Assembly: GCA_004556005.1 (NCBI GenBank)
Contig: SFJA01000042.1
Coordinates: 1-14,582, forward strand
Direction: 5' to 3'
DNA length: 14,582 nt
Source: Bacteroidales bacterium
Lineage (GTDB): Bacteria; Bacteroidota; Bacteroidia; Bacteroidales; UBA932
Numbering within the stretch: position 1 is the stretch's first letter; each line of letters begins with the position of its first letter. The position numbers and the translations under genes were made by a program. The notes under the pieces were generated by a model. That model was not told the origin of the DNA. It saw only the letters and a list, made by a program, of their open reading frames with translations, and made no database searches. Below, one piece after another: positions 6,365-13,767 of the stretch.

Positions 6365-6395
6365 GCGGGACGGGTCCTTTTGAAACCCGCCCCGC
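6365..6395. terminator. GC-rich hairpin between the AT-hook gene and the DNA metabolism operon
   Basis: GCGGG-A-CGGGT (6365-6375) pairs with ACCCG-C-CCCGC (6385-6395), 10 bp with one mismatch and a 9-nt loop. A short T-run (TTTTC) follows on the plus strand only. It comes 15 nt after the stop at 6410 and could end or attenuate the leftward operon there. Terminator function in that direction is uncertain because the U-tail is missing. Confidence 0.4.
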
Positions 6396-6409
6396 TTTTC
6401 TCAACCTCT

Positions 6410-7120
6410 TCAGCCGCCTATGGATTTCACCCAGTTGACGAAGTCCGGTGTGTTTCGACCGGCGTTACGGAGCACGGGGACGACCACCGAATTGCGACCG
6501 AATTTTTCCTTCTTGGTGGTGAGCTCCCATTTCCCGAACACGAGACCATCCCGCAGGCTGAACCGGGCAGCGGTCAGAATGTTCTTGCCGGCGCGGTTGT
6601 ATGCCACTCCTCGCAGGGTCCAGATAGCCAGCCCGTAGGCATGCCCATTGTAGTCCAGAGGCAGAGCGTAGTCCGCGAATCCCTCGGGTGCAGCAAAGAT
6701 CACCTGCACATGCAGCACGGGATTGTATGAGGGGCGGACGTTGCCCTCCCATTCAATGGTTCCTCCCGCCTGCTTAACCTCGGCAAGGGTGTCGAAGACA
6801 CGGGGCTTCTCCTCGGAGTCGAATGGCAGGTTCTCCACGAACTGTTTTCGGGCCGTGAGGATGGTCAACTCCAGCGGTGTGGGCAGCTCCACCTCCTTGT
6901 TCAGCACGACGGCACCGGCGTTGAACATTTCGGCCATCTGACCCACGTTCTGAACAATGTTGAGGCGCGGGATGATGATGTCCTCGGTGTCGACTTCACC
7001 CACGATGCCGGTTCCCCCCGAGCCGCTGCTCAGGGCTGTAGCGTTGGTCGGGGCGGCAGGGGCAGTCGCGATGGTGTCCTCGATCTGCACGTTGTTGATT
7101 GAATATGGCTTGATTCTCAT
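6410..7120 (-). CDS. Putative phage ssDNA-binding-like protein
   Basis: A 236-residue protein. After a low-complexity Ala/Thr/Gly/Ser stretch (about 18-42) it shows DIIIPRLNIVQ at 47-57, a phrase common in phage proteins encoded beside recombination nucleases and thought to act on single-stranded DNA. The rest is beta-rich, with FAAPEGFADYALPLDYNGHA near 142-161, WTLRGVAYNRAGKNILTAA and WELTTKKEKFGR. It starts 5 nt after the nuclease stop; GGAGAA, which ends the nuclease gene, may serve as a somewhat distant ribosome site. I infer an ssDNA-binding or annealing partner of the nuclease and helicase from gene order and the motif; no structure confirms it. The family identity is uncertain. Confidence 0.6.
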   Translation of the reverse strand: MRIKPYSINNVQIEDTIATAPAAPTNATALSSGSGGTGIVGEVDTEDIIIPRLNIVQNVGQMAEMFNAGAVVLNKEVELPTPLELTILTARKQFVENLPFDSEEKPRVFDTLAEVKQAGGTIEWEGNVRPSYNPVLHVQVIFAAPEGFADYALPLDYNGHAYGLAIWTLRGVAYNRAGKNILTAARFSLRDGLVFGKWELTTKKEKFGRNSVVVPVLRNAGRNTPDFVNWVKSIGG

Positions 7121-7125
7121 TCCAT

Positions 7126-8262
7126 TTATTCTCCTTTCTTGGTTTGGGTTTTGGTTTGGAGGCGCTTCAAGTATTGACTCGGAGCACCAGTGGTGAGGAT
7201 GCCCTCTTCCGCAAGGCGCGAAAGGAGTTCATCCTTGATCTTCGCCTTCTGCCCTTTCGGGGCTTTGGCAGAAGCGGCTTCGGTGAGCGCATCAAGGCTC
7301 ACGGTTCCGCAGCAGCGGATAAAGGTTGCGGCATCCAGACCGGAAGCGGCGTAGGCAGCTGCGGCATCCGTGACGGAGCGTCTTCCGGCACGGGTCATAA
7401 GTTTATAGCCCGGGACATCCGTACCTTCCTTCGCCATGAGCAGGGCGTGGTAGGTAACGCTTTCTACCCACTCCTTGAGCACCTTGGCGCAGGTCAGGCA
7501 CCGCGACATTAGCTCCGGTGATGTGATGCGAGAAGGGTGGAGCTCATCCTCCGGAGTGAGGGCCAGAGACGTATCCTCAGCGTAGCGGGCGGCGATTGGC
7601 AGGGCAATTCGGCGCAGAGCCGTGCAGGTGGCTTGTTTGCGGCAGTAGCAGCAGGCAAGACTCGGGTGCTCCTCCTTGTTGCGGGCGTTGGCTCTGCGAA
7701 TGATGGTCTCCACTCGGAGTTGCATGGCGGGCATGTCCTGTTCCCTCACATAGGTGTGGGTGGAGATGAGTTCGGCACGAGGCTGAACAAAGTGCAGGGT
7801 GAGGCGGCGCAGCTCCGGGAATCTTTCAAAGGTTCCGAGGCAGTAGGCGCAGCCTTGAGCGTTGGTAGCTGCGGGTTCAACGTGACCTCGCCCGAATTTG
7901 TAGTCGATGAGGATACCCTCGTCACCCGCGATGGCCACGAAGTCCGCTGTGCCTCGAGTGAGCCCATTGCAGATGGTCAGAGGGAGCTCTCGGTATTGAT
8001 GTACCTTGGTAGTCAGGGTTGAGAGTCTCTCCAACTCTCCGTCTCGGAAATCCCTGCACAAGCCGCAGATGAAGGATTGCTCTTCGGTAAGTCCATCGTA
8101 GATGTCGGTCTCTAGGGCTTCGTGAAGCATGGTCCCTTCATCTGCTGCGGCATTGCTTCCGGGTCTCCCGGAGAAGGCCGGGCATTGCTCCTTGTACCCC
8201 AAGGAGGATGGGGAGTGCTTGGCGTGCGCTCGCTTTCCTGTCGTTGCGTTGTTTTGATTCAT
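7126..8262 (-). CDS. PD-(D/E)XK nuclease of the DUF2800/Cas4-like type
   Basis: A 378-residue protein. Near the N-terminus are HSPSSLGYKEQCPAF (C27) and DEGTMLHEALE. The nuclease core shows GTADFV (D107), ILIDYKFG (D120, K122) and QGCAY (136-140), the QxxxY motif of RecB-family exonucleases. C204-x2-C207-x5-C213, together with the distant C27, fits the iron-sulphur cysteine pattern of Cas4 and AddB. I assign it to DUF2800, a phage family of presumed DNA end-processing nucleases. It probably resects DNA ends for recombination or replication together with the ssDNA-binding-like protein and the helicase on either side. Spacing is 17 nt after the helicase stop and 5 nt before the next start, so one operon. 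The C-terminal third (about 225-378) is helical, with an Ala-rich stretch and a Lys-rich end. Confidence 0.85.
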   Translation of the reverse strand: MNQNNATTGKRAHAKHSPSSLGYKEQCPAFSGRPGSNAAADEGTMLHEALETDIYDGLTEEQSFICGLCRDFRDGELERLSTLTTKVHQYRELPLTICNGLTRGTADFVAIAGDEGILIDYKFGRGHVEPAATNAQGCAYCLGTFERFPELRRLTLHFVQPRAELISTHTYVREQDMPAMQLRVETIIRRANARNKEEHPSLACCYCRKQATCTALRRIALPIAARYAEDTSLALTPEDELHPSRITSPELMSRCLTCAKVLKEWVESVTYHALLMAKEGTDVPGYKLMTRAGRRSVTDAAAAYAASGLDAATFIRCCGTVSLDALTEAASAKAPKGQKAKIKDELLSRLAEEGILTTGAPSQYLKRLQTKTQTKKGE

Positions 8263-8279
8263 GGTGAGCTATTGTGGTG

Positions 8280-9623
8280 TCATCGGTTGCAGAGGAAAGT
8301 CGGTTGCACATCCCCATCATTGAGGAGGTCAAGGTTAGCTAGTTTGGCTGCACAGAGCTCCGCCGTATGCTCCTCCACCGTGCCGGCAGCGAAACAGATT
8401 TTCTGTACGCAGGCTGCTCCGCCTGCTCGATGGACACGCCCCAAGGCCTGTCGGAGATCCGAAGCCGAATAAGTGGGAGAGATGATGGAGAGGCGCGGAC
8501 GTTTGCCCATCGGATCATGCAGGCTGACTCCCACCCCGCCGGCACTGATGTTACAGATCACGGTCGTGATCTCGTTCCTCTGAAAACGCTTGATGATCTT
8601 TTCGCGGTCTTGCGGGTCTTGGCCGCCACAAATGATGTTCGGACAGTCCAGTGCTTTGGATAGGGCACATATCGTCTCCGTGAAGTTGACCAGCAGCACC
8701 ACGCTCATACCCTCTTCCAGAGCACTCCGGGCCATGTCCGCCATGGCATCCACCTTGTACATCTCGATTGCTTGGCGCGAGCGGGTGAGAAGGGTGAGCT
8801 TGTTGGCACGCTTGGCTTGCATCTCGTGGGCGAGTCGGCGGAGGCTTTCGTGGTCCTCCGTGGCTTCCGCTACCTTGAGCTCTCGGGCCATTCGGTCGTA
8901 CTCCTTTTGGATTTCCACAGCCTTTCCGGTTTCAATGACAGCGGCACTGATGAGAGCCACGGGAAAATCGTGAATGTCTGCTACTCGAAGCCGACTGCCG
9001 AGCTTTGGGAAGATTTGGGAGTGGATGCGGCGCAGGTAGCGGCTGCCTCCTCGGAACTCCGGTCCATAATAGCCCTGCGTTACTCCGTTAGCGTAGGCCC
9101 AGGAGTAGAAGTTGCTCAGGTAGTGGAGTCCGAGGGCATATCCCAAGGCTTTCATCTCCAAAGGGTTCGTAGCAGCCGTTGCGGAGCATAACAGAAGGCG
9201 CAGGTTGCGCCGGCGGGCTGAAATCAGGAGGGCAGAGTTGAGACTCTTCAGGCTCTTGCACTTTTGGCATTCATCGAAGATGATGAGTGTGTCCCCCGGT
9301 ACATTCCAGAAGTAGGGGAAGGTGGGGTTGTTGGAGAGTTTGCGGCATTCGCTCAAGCTACCTTTGCGGATGAGCTCGTAGTTGGTAACAAGAAGAAGGT
9401 TCACCCCGAAGCCCTCCGCGACTTGTTTCCAACTCGGGATAGTGGCTTTCGTGGTGACAACAACGACCGGAGCTCCAATGGCTTTTGCCACGGCGCAGGC
9501 CACATAGGTTTTACCGCAGCCCGGCTCGCTGGCGTCCAAGGCTACACGGTGCTTCTTGAGAGCGCGTTCGATGCTCTGTGCGTGAACCTGCTGGAATGGT
9601 AATAACTTCAGTTGATTAGACAT
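8280..9623 (-). CDS. Superfamily 2 (SNF2/DEAD-like) DNA helicase or translocase
   Basis: A 447-residue ATPase with both RecA-like domains. SEPGCGKT at 32-39 is Walker A, IIFDECQ (DECQ 117-120) is the Walker B/DEAD-box equivalent, CSATA at 146-150 is motif III, and QALGRVHRAG at 392-401 is motif VI with its arginine finger. The first residues, LKLLPFQQVHAQSIERAL, resemble the Q-motif region of phage SNF2-type helicases. It is compact, with no accessory domain, as phage versions often are. It would move along DNA using ATP, probably in replication or recombination with the nuclease downstream. The ATG has no Shine-Dalgarno sequence. The 67-nt gap upstream holds the 30-bp sequence repeated at 13055-13084, a likely promoter or operator. 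Confidence 0.9.
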   Translation of the reverse strand: MSNQLKLLPFQQVHAQSIERALKKHRVALDASEPGCGKTYVACAVAKAIGAPVVVVTTKATIPSWKQVAEGFGVNLLLVTNYELIRKGSLSECRKLSNNPTFPYFWNVPGDTLIIFDECQKCKSLKSLNSALLISARRRNLRLLLCSATAATNPLEMKALGYALGLHYLSNFYSWAYANGVTQGYYGPEFRGGSRYLRRIHSQIFPKLGSRLRVADIHDFPVALISAAVIETGKAVEIQKEYDRMARELKVAEATEDHESLRRLAHEMQAKRANKLTLLTRSRQAIEMYKVDAMADMARSALEEGMSVVLLVNFTETICALSKALDCPNIICGGQDPQDREKIIKRFQRNEITTVICNISAGGVGVSLHDPMGKRPRLSIISPTYSASDLRQALGRVHRAGGAACVQKICFAAGTVEEHTAELCAAKLANLDLLNDGDVQPTFLCNR

Positions 9624-9673
9624 GACGTTTCGTTTCTGATTTGTTTGCGGGACTTATTCGCCCCTTCACCTAT

Positions 9674-9703
9674 ACTGCTTGAGTCAAAATTCAAAATCCG
9701 CCC
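9674..9703 (-). promoter_or_regulatory. 30-bp repeated sequence, copy 1, upstream of the helicase operon
   Basis: Read on the minus strand it begins GGGCGGATTTT and ends CAAGCAGT, with AATTTTGAC in the middle. It matches 13055-13084 on the plus strand with two mismatches in 30 nt. It overlaps the last codons of the sigma-like gene and lies about 50 nt before the helicase ATG. TTTTGA, 16 nt, TATAGG could be a weak -35/-10 pair. It may be a phage promoter or operator. Confidence 0.65.
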
Positions 9704-10254
9704 TCTTTTCTCAGCGGTGAGAGAATTTTTTTTATCTGCTCTCGCAGAGATCGTCCTTTTTTCTCACTGATACCGACCTCTCGAGCACTCTTCACCAGAT
9801 TACCTTCTGTTGCTATCAGCTGATCTAGGAAAGCTGCGGTCAACGAATCGAGAGTGTTCCGAAGGCTCAAGATCTCACCGAGAACATCCGCATAGAAGAT
9901 TGAGTCATACCCATTCTCGTTATCCATCTCGTGAAGTCCGGATGTATCGAGTTCGACGGATTTGCGGGAGACCATCTCTCGAGAGCATTTGCGACGTCGT
10001 AGGTATTCATCTACGGAGTGTTCCGTTTCCTTGTAGAGAAAACGCTCCACGTTCCACCCACCTTCACGAGGCTTGTATCTGGAGACGATTCGGGTACAGA
10101 GGTAAGTAAAATGCTCGTTGGCTTCTTCTTGCTCGGAGGCCTCCAGAGAGAATCCAATGGAAAAAGCTTTGTGTTTGAGAGCATTTACAAGTTTGGTGGC
10201 TCGATTCGTAATGATGGTGACGACTTGAGGATTGCAAGGATGATAGGTACACAT
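9691..10254 (-). CDS. Sigma-factor-like transcription regulator
   Basis: A 187-residue protein. Residues about 45-90 (ANEHFTYLCTRIVSRYKPRE, then GGWNVERFLYKE and VDEYLRRRK) resemble region 2 of sigma factors, where a Tyr-Lys-Pro-x-x-Gly stretch precedes a WL-like helix and an RRR end. Residues about 138-178 (FLDQLIATEGNLVKSAREVG and on) look like a region 4 helix-turn-helix. The middle (about 100-135) is acidic. Phage genomes of several groups carry such small sigma-like proteins that direct host polymerase to phage promoters. The start at 10254 has GTAAGGGTG before it. Divergence from true sigma factors is considerable, so it could instead be a phage regulator that merely shares the fold. 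Confidence 0.65.
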   Translation of the reverse strand: MCTYHPCNPQVVTIITNRATKLVNALKHKAFSIGFSLEASEQEEANEHFTYLCTRIVSRYKPREGGWNVERFLYKETEHSVDEYLRRRKCSREMVSRKSVELDTSGLHEMDNENGYDSIFYADVLGEILSLRNTLDSLTAAFLDQLIATEGNLVKSAREVGISEKKGRSLREQIKKILSPLRKEGGF

Positions 10255-10331
10255 ATCACCCTTACTCCCCTGTTTTTCCCTTTTGTGTTTTTATCTCAAC
10301 CCATAAAGCATTGAGTATCAACGACTTAGGA

Positions 10332-10471
10332 GCAAAGGGGATTGTAAACTCGATCCCTTTTGCTGCAAAAGGAATTTAACGATGAGAGCTTCTTTGCGAG
10401 CAAAAGGGATTATGAATATACGACCCTCTTTGTTAACAAAAAGAAGCGTAACGATGCGCCCTGTAACGCAA
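10332..10471. repeat. Four degenerate tandem repeats of 33-36 bp with inverted ends
   Basis: Units start at 10332 (GCAAAGGGGATT), 10365 (GCAAAAGGAATT), 10400 (GCAAAAGGGATT) and 10436 (ACAAAAAGAAGC), so the steps are 33, 35 and 36 bp. Most units open with GCAAAAGG and close with a CCTTTTGC- or CTTTG-like end, so neighbouring units form short palindromes (CCTTTTGCTGCAAAAGG at 10356-10372; TTTGTTAACAAA at 10429-10440). There are no unique spacers. This could be an iteron-like protein-binding array or a replication origin. Confidence 0.65.
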
Positions 10472-10503
10472 CGAAACTTAAAGACCCACCCGCAGAATAG
10501 AAA

Positions 10504-10548
10504 GGAGTAGCATGGCTGCTGAAATTCAACAGCAGACACTGCTACTCC
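10504..10548. terminator. Two-part hairpin downstream of the unknown operon
   Basis: GGAGTAGCA (10504-10512) pairs with TGCTACTCC (10540-10548), and inside it CTGCTG (10516-10521) pairs with CAGCAG (10530-10535) around an 8-nt loop. On the minus strand it is followed by TTTCTATTCTG, moderately U-rich. It lies 58 nt after the stop of the gene at 10607-11749, so a terminator for that operon is likely. Confidence 0.6.
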
Positions 10549-10606
10549 CTAAATTGCCAAAAAACGGCTGCTTCCTTGAATTAATTTATGCTGTGATAGG
10601 AAAGCC

Positions 10607-11749
10607 TCAAAATAGTTTCGGATCTCGTCTAGTAAATTCCGGCTCATCGTTGCGAATATGAAATAGCCGATGCACTTGGACGGACTTGTTTCCTTTTCTC
10701 GAAGTCTTAAAAAGGCACTTCCCTTCTAGGTTCGGGAACAATGATTTTAGATGTTTCGTAAGTTTTTTACGCGCATCCTTAACATAAGGATTTCGTTTCA
10801 ACTCGTCTTCCGGGAGACATGAAGAATCCGGGTATCGTGCCATAAGACGCAGGTATTTCAGAGCTGGTAATTCGCGACCTTCCTTAGCATACCAAAATTC
10901 CTTAACATCTTGATAGAATTCCTTTCTAAGAAGAGTAAGCCTATTTAATGGTGTTCGCTGATAATAGCTTATATATTGCTGTGAGATAATAATCTCGATA
11001 TCCTCCCAAGAGACATCCTGTGAAAGGCTCGGACATAGTTTAGATGGCATCTGCTGTTCTACCAGTCTTTCCAAAGAATAGCCTTTATTGAGGACAAAGC
11101 CATTAGTAGAAGGACTCATGATGGTAAATAAAGCAAACGCTTTACAATCATAATTTATAAGGGTTTCCAAGTTAGCCTGACTGGCCCACCTTTCTCCAAT
11201 AATTATCATGATTACCCTGCCGCTGGGAACTTCTTTTCTTATGGCTTCAATACAATCTTTTACCTCTAGCCAGGTAAAGACAAAAGCAAAGAAAATCGGT
11301 AGAGGAAGGGGTGTAAGTTTTATCAGCTTGTCAGCAATGAGAGGGTTGTTGGCTAGTTTTCTATTATCTATGCCTACTGCGCGGGCTACAGCCTTTGCCA
11401 GTTCTCGGAAGTTGATGGTGTGGCACTGCAAATTGTCCCGGGAGATTTCCCTAGGAGCCGGTTCATTCTGGGATACGAGAAAAAAACGCCTTTTGTCAGG
11501 TTGGCCGGGGGAGCCATCATAGCGATACCCGGGATCATCTTCCGGCGGCATGGCCATAACCTCCATCATGCCTAATGAGAGATCAGAAGGGTCGACGGGA
11601 TATTCCCATGAGAGACCTGTCCTTCTTCCTGCGGGCAGCCATGAACCCATGTTGAAGTTCTCACCTATGCAAGCACACGCCCAATCCGGAATTTCCAGGC
11701 TCTCAAAATTGAGCAGAATATCCTTGATTTTGCTGTAATTAGTACTCAT
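10607..11749 (-). CDS. Unknown protein, second gene of a two-gene operon
   Basis: A 380-residue protein that I do not recognise. The N-terminal part (about 15-100) is rich in Pro, Gly and Asp, with GSWLPAGRRTGLSWEYPVDP and an acidic PPEDDPGYRY. The centre (about 140-215) is strongly hydrophobic: PLPIFFAFVFTWLEV, then GRVIMIIIGERWASQ and CKAFALFTIMS, alternating strands and helices that resemble a Rossmann-like or nuclease-like core more than membrane segments. The C-terminal 60 residues are basic (DARKKLTKHLKSLFPNLEGK) and could bind nucleic acid. It starts 6 nt after the previous stop, with AGAGG directly before the ATG, so it is translated with its partner. G+C is low: 11101-11160 has 17 of 60, against 39 of 60 at 8401-8460. 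Cargo such as a defence or regulatory pair is one guess; no catalytic motif is certain. Confidence 0.8.
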   Translation of the reverse strand: MSTNYSKIKDILLNFESLEIPDWACACIGENFNMGSWLPAGRRTGLSWEYPVDPSDLSLGMMEVMAMPPEDDPGYRYDGSPGQPDKRRFFLVSQNEPAPREISRDNLQCHTINFRELAKAVARAVGIDNRKLANNPLIADKLIKLTPLPLPIFFAFVFTWLEVKDCIEAIRKEVPSGRVIMIIIGERWASQANLETLINYDCKAFALFTIMSPSTNGFVLNKGYSLERLVEQQMPSKLCPSLSQDVSWEDIEIIISQQYISYYQRTPLNRLTLLRKEFYQDVKEFWYAKEGRELPALKYLRLMARYPDSSCLPEDELKRNPYVKDARKKLTKHLKSLFPNLEGKCLFKTSRKGNKSVQVHRLFHIRNDEPEFTRRDPKLF

Positions 11750-11755
11750 CCTCTG

Positions 11756-12979
11756 CTAGATTTTCGGGCTAAACAGCATGTCAAATCCTCGCTTTGCAAG
11801 ATAATCGTCGATCAATTCATATCTCTCGTCATTCAAACTCAATGATGACGTGTCGGATGCTACACTCACATGTGTTGAAGGCTTGTCCTCGAATTCAAAA
11901 GAGAAAAAGGCGCGCAGAACTTGAAACCTCGGAGGAATCCCGCCATTGACTTTGATATACTCGGATTCGGAGACACTGATTTTAAGATCCCCTGTGAAGC
12001 CAATAGTAATTACCTCTTTGGCGCGTTTGACCCGGTTTGGACGAGGAGCCTGTAATGCAAGTTTGTATATGGTAACTTTTTCTATTCCCGGGATATCATC
12101 GCATGACTCTAAATCCTCTATAGAGTGCCTCTTGAACGGCTCGAGAGTATACCTATTCCCCATTTTCCATGGACTGACACCAAACAGAGCCTCGCCGAAA
12201 TAAGCAGCATAGTTTCGGCTAAGCCACTTCATTTTATTGGTTGAATCCAAATTGATGTATAAGCACTTATTCCTATTGAGGTATACAACGATGTCCCTCT
12301 TGCCTTTGTATGCCGTGTGGGGGACCATGGCTTGTTTTTCCTCATCCACCTCACTTTCCGTCTCTCGGTAGGCTCCTCTATCGATAGTAAACCAGAAATC
12401 ATCCCCTATGTGCTCGCTTTCAATCTGACACATATTAGTCATTTCCTTGCCTTCAAACAGCAGAGATAATTTTGTCTTCAGCTCCTGAAGATTCTTGTCT
12501 CTTTCCTCTTGAGTAAGAAGGGGAAATGTCAGGGCGTTCTTGTCCGGAGTGAAGACTTGGTAGGTCTTATCTTCCTCCAGATCGACTACTTTGCATACCT
12601 GTTTTAACAATAAAATGTGCCCCGCCACTAAATGGAGGATTGCTAATTCAACCACACTCTTCACCGGACTGTCTACCGTGAGATGCTGCTCGGCGGCGTA
12701 GGATCTCAAATAATCCTCTGCCTTTGTATCGCAGCACGTTCGTAAGGTTTGCAGACAGTCGATGGCTTCTGACAGTTCGGCTGTTCCACACTCATTCTGG
12801 AGAAAGACCTTTGTCATATTAACTTTAAATCGATTTGTGTAGGTCTCTCTTGGCTCCCTTGGAGTCACCGGCATTCGAGTTACCATCTTCCGAAGGTAAT
12901 CCTCGAGAGCTGCCAGGTAAGTTGAGTCAACATTCTGAGTCAATTTCCTGCAAATAAACGTTGATAAATCTTTCCCCAT
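11756..12979 (-). CDS. Unknown protein, first gene of a two-gene operon
   Basis: A 407-residue protein that I do not recognise. The N-terminal half (about 1-190) is helical and charged (LAALEDYLRKMV; TKAEDYLRSYAAEQH; VVELAILHLVAGHILLL). The second half seems beta-rich: GDDFWFTIDRGAYRE, then PHTAYKGKRDIVVYLNRNK, MKWLSRNYAAYFGEALFGVS and EVITIGFTGDLKISVSES. Such a helical plus beta layout could suit a sensor or toxin-like protein, but this is only shape. No Walker, metal-binding or protease motif is evident. The ATG lacks a Shine-Dalgarno sequence. It begins about 75 nt from copy 2 of the 30-bp repeat, in the divergent region, and its stop is 6 nt before the next gene. G+C is visibly lower than in the DNA metabolism module. 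Confidence 0.8.
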   Translation of the reverse strand: MGKDLSTFICRKLTQNVDSTYLAALEDYLRKMVTRMPVTPREPRETYTNRFKVNMTKVFLQNECGTAELSEAIDCLQTLRTCCDTKAEDYLRSYAAEQHLTVDSPVKSVVELAILHLVAGHILLLKQVCKVVDLEEDKTYQVFTPDKNALTFPLLTQEERDKNLQELKTKLSLLFEGKEMTNMCQIESEHIGDDFWFTIDRGAYRETESEVDEEKQAMVPHTAYKGKRDIVVYLNRNKCLYINLDSTNKMKWLSRNYAAYFGEALFGVSPWKMGNRYTLEPFKRHSIEDLESCDDIPGIEKVTIYKLALQAPRPNRVKRAKEVITIGFTGDLKISVSESEYIKVNGGIPPRFQVLRAFFSFEFEDKPSTHVSVASDTSSLSLNDERYELIDDYLAKRGFDMLFSPKI

Positions 12980-13054
12980 GAAATTTTGACTTTTGTCCTC
13001 TTGAGCCTATGCTATCACTTTTTCTTCACAATAGAAAGGAAAAAAGAGTTTTTT

Positions 13055-13084
13055 GGGCGGATTTTCAATTTTGACGCAAGCAGT
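13055..13084 (+). promoter_or_regulatory. 30-bp repeated sequence, copy 2, upstream of the rightward genes
   Basis: It begins GGGCGGATTTT, contains AATTTTGAC and ends CAAGCAGT; two differences from the copy at 9674-9703 on the other strand. GAAAAGAG-type sequence precedes both copies and TGAAGG follows both. It points toward the plus-strand genes and ends 53 nt before the ATG at 13138. The divergent gap also has a partial third match, AATTTTGACT, near 12981-12990. Confidence 0.65.
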
Positions 13085-13137
13085 TACATGATGAAGGCAC
13101 AACCGTTTACCTTATTCCCTTTATTATGAAGGACAAC

Positions 13138-13497
13138 ATGACCACCACCAAGACAGGACCGATGAGCACGCGAACGACTGCGGAGATCATCGGGCAGCTC
13201 AGTGAACACCGAAAACAGCTGGAAGGCTGGAAACTCGTTGTGGGGCTATACTCCGAGCGGAGGAGCACGGAGGAGGACCTGATACACGCCTATGCTGTTG
13301 AAGCATGCGAGCTGATGCAGCGAGCAATGCGGATGCTCTTTGAGCTCGGAGCCGCGAGCATTATGCAACAGCGGAGCAGTTGCGAACACCTGCGCCGCTG
13401 CATTGCGGAGCATGACGAACGAGCCGTAGTGCTCGCGAAACTATGTCGGCAGGTGCTCGGGAACGATGGTAAGTTTCGGGAAATGGCGGGGCTATAA
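13138..13497 (+). CDS. Unknown small helical phage protein, first rightward gene
   Basis: A 119-residue protein from ATG 13138, chosen because AAGGA (13129-13133) lies just upstream; a start at 13126 would add four residues and has no ribosome site. It is almost wholly helical: TAEIIGQLSEHRKQLEGWKL, then AYAVEACELMQRAMRMLFEL and CEHLRRCIAEHDERAVVLAK. It contains several cysteines but no zinc-binding spacing that I can call. It heads a set of short plus-strand genes, as expected of phage early regions. The divergent promoter region with the 30-bp repeat lies upstream. No family is recognised. Confidence 0.7.
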   Translation: MTTTKTGPMSTRTTAEIIGQLSEHRKQLEGWKLVVGLYSERRSTEEDLIHAYAVEACELMQRAMRMLFELGAASIMQQRSSCEHLRRCIAEHDERAVVLAKLCRQVLGNDGKFREMAGL

Positions 13498-13519
13498 GAG
13501 AGAGGCGATTTTTTTGACC

Positions 13520-13747
13520 ATGATCGACAGACAACGAAGAAGAAAGGACGGGCTGGCATACCGGGGCGAGCGAGTCTACAAGTGGCTGCGAGAGACGCCC
13601 TTTCAGTCGATGGCGCGAGCTCTGCGAGAAGCCCGCGAAAATTCCGAACGCTACAAGGCAGAAGCAGAGCAGGCGAAAGCGATGCGGATGCTTGAGTGCG
13701 GGTCGGCGCGACCGGTTCACGACCATACGGATTATAAATGGGTATAA
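13520..13747 (+). CDS. Unknown small basic protein
   Basis: A 75-residue protein from ATG 13520, rich in Arg and Lys at the N-terminus (IDRQRRRKDGLAYRGERVYK) and helical in the middle (ARALREARENSERYKAEAEQ). The alternative start at 13466 overlaps the previous gene and adds residues unlike the rest. GAGAGG occurs about 14 nt upstream, a distant ribosome site. It lies 22 nt after the previous stop. Nucleic-acid binding is possible from its charge only. Confidence 0.55.
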   Translation: MIDRQRRRKDGLAYRGERVYKWLRETPFQSMARALREARENSERYKAEAEQAKAMRMLECGSARPVHDHTDYKWV

Positions 13748-13767
13748 TCCGCAACCCAAGAGGAAAC

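Larger units (their letters stand above)
10255..10606. other. Non-coding gap holding tandem repeats and a hairpin
   Basis: This 352-bp gap separates the sigma-like gene from the two-gene unknown operon. It contains the degenerate tandem repeats (10332-10471) and the hairpin (10504-10548). A weak promoter is possible before the sigma-like gene: TTGATA near 10324-10319 on the minus strand, with poor -10 candidates. The one long frame across it translates the repeats and is not convincing as a gene. Confidence 0.7.

Noticed and set aside
7144..8022. Plus-strand frames opposite the nuclease
   Set aside because: They are shadows of the GC-rich minus-strand gene that carries the D, DxK and QxxxY nuclease motifs.
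10332..10471. CRISPR array
   Set aside because: Units are contiguous and degenerate with no unique spacers, and no cas genes are near; the Cas4-like nuclease fits a phage DUF2800 protein instead.
10318..10539. 73-residue frame with a repeating pattern
   Set aside because: The pattern is just the translation of the 33-36 bp tandem DNA repeats; it lacks a ribosome site and crosses the hairpin.
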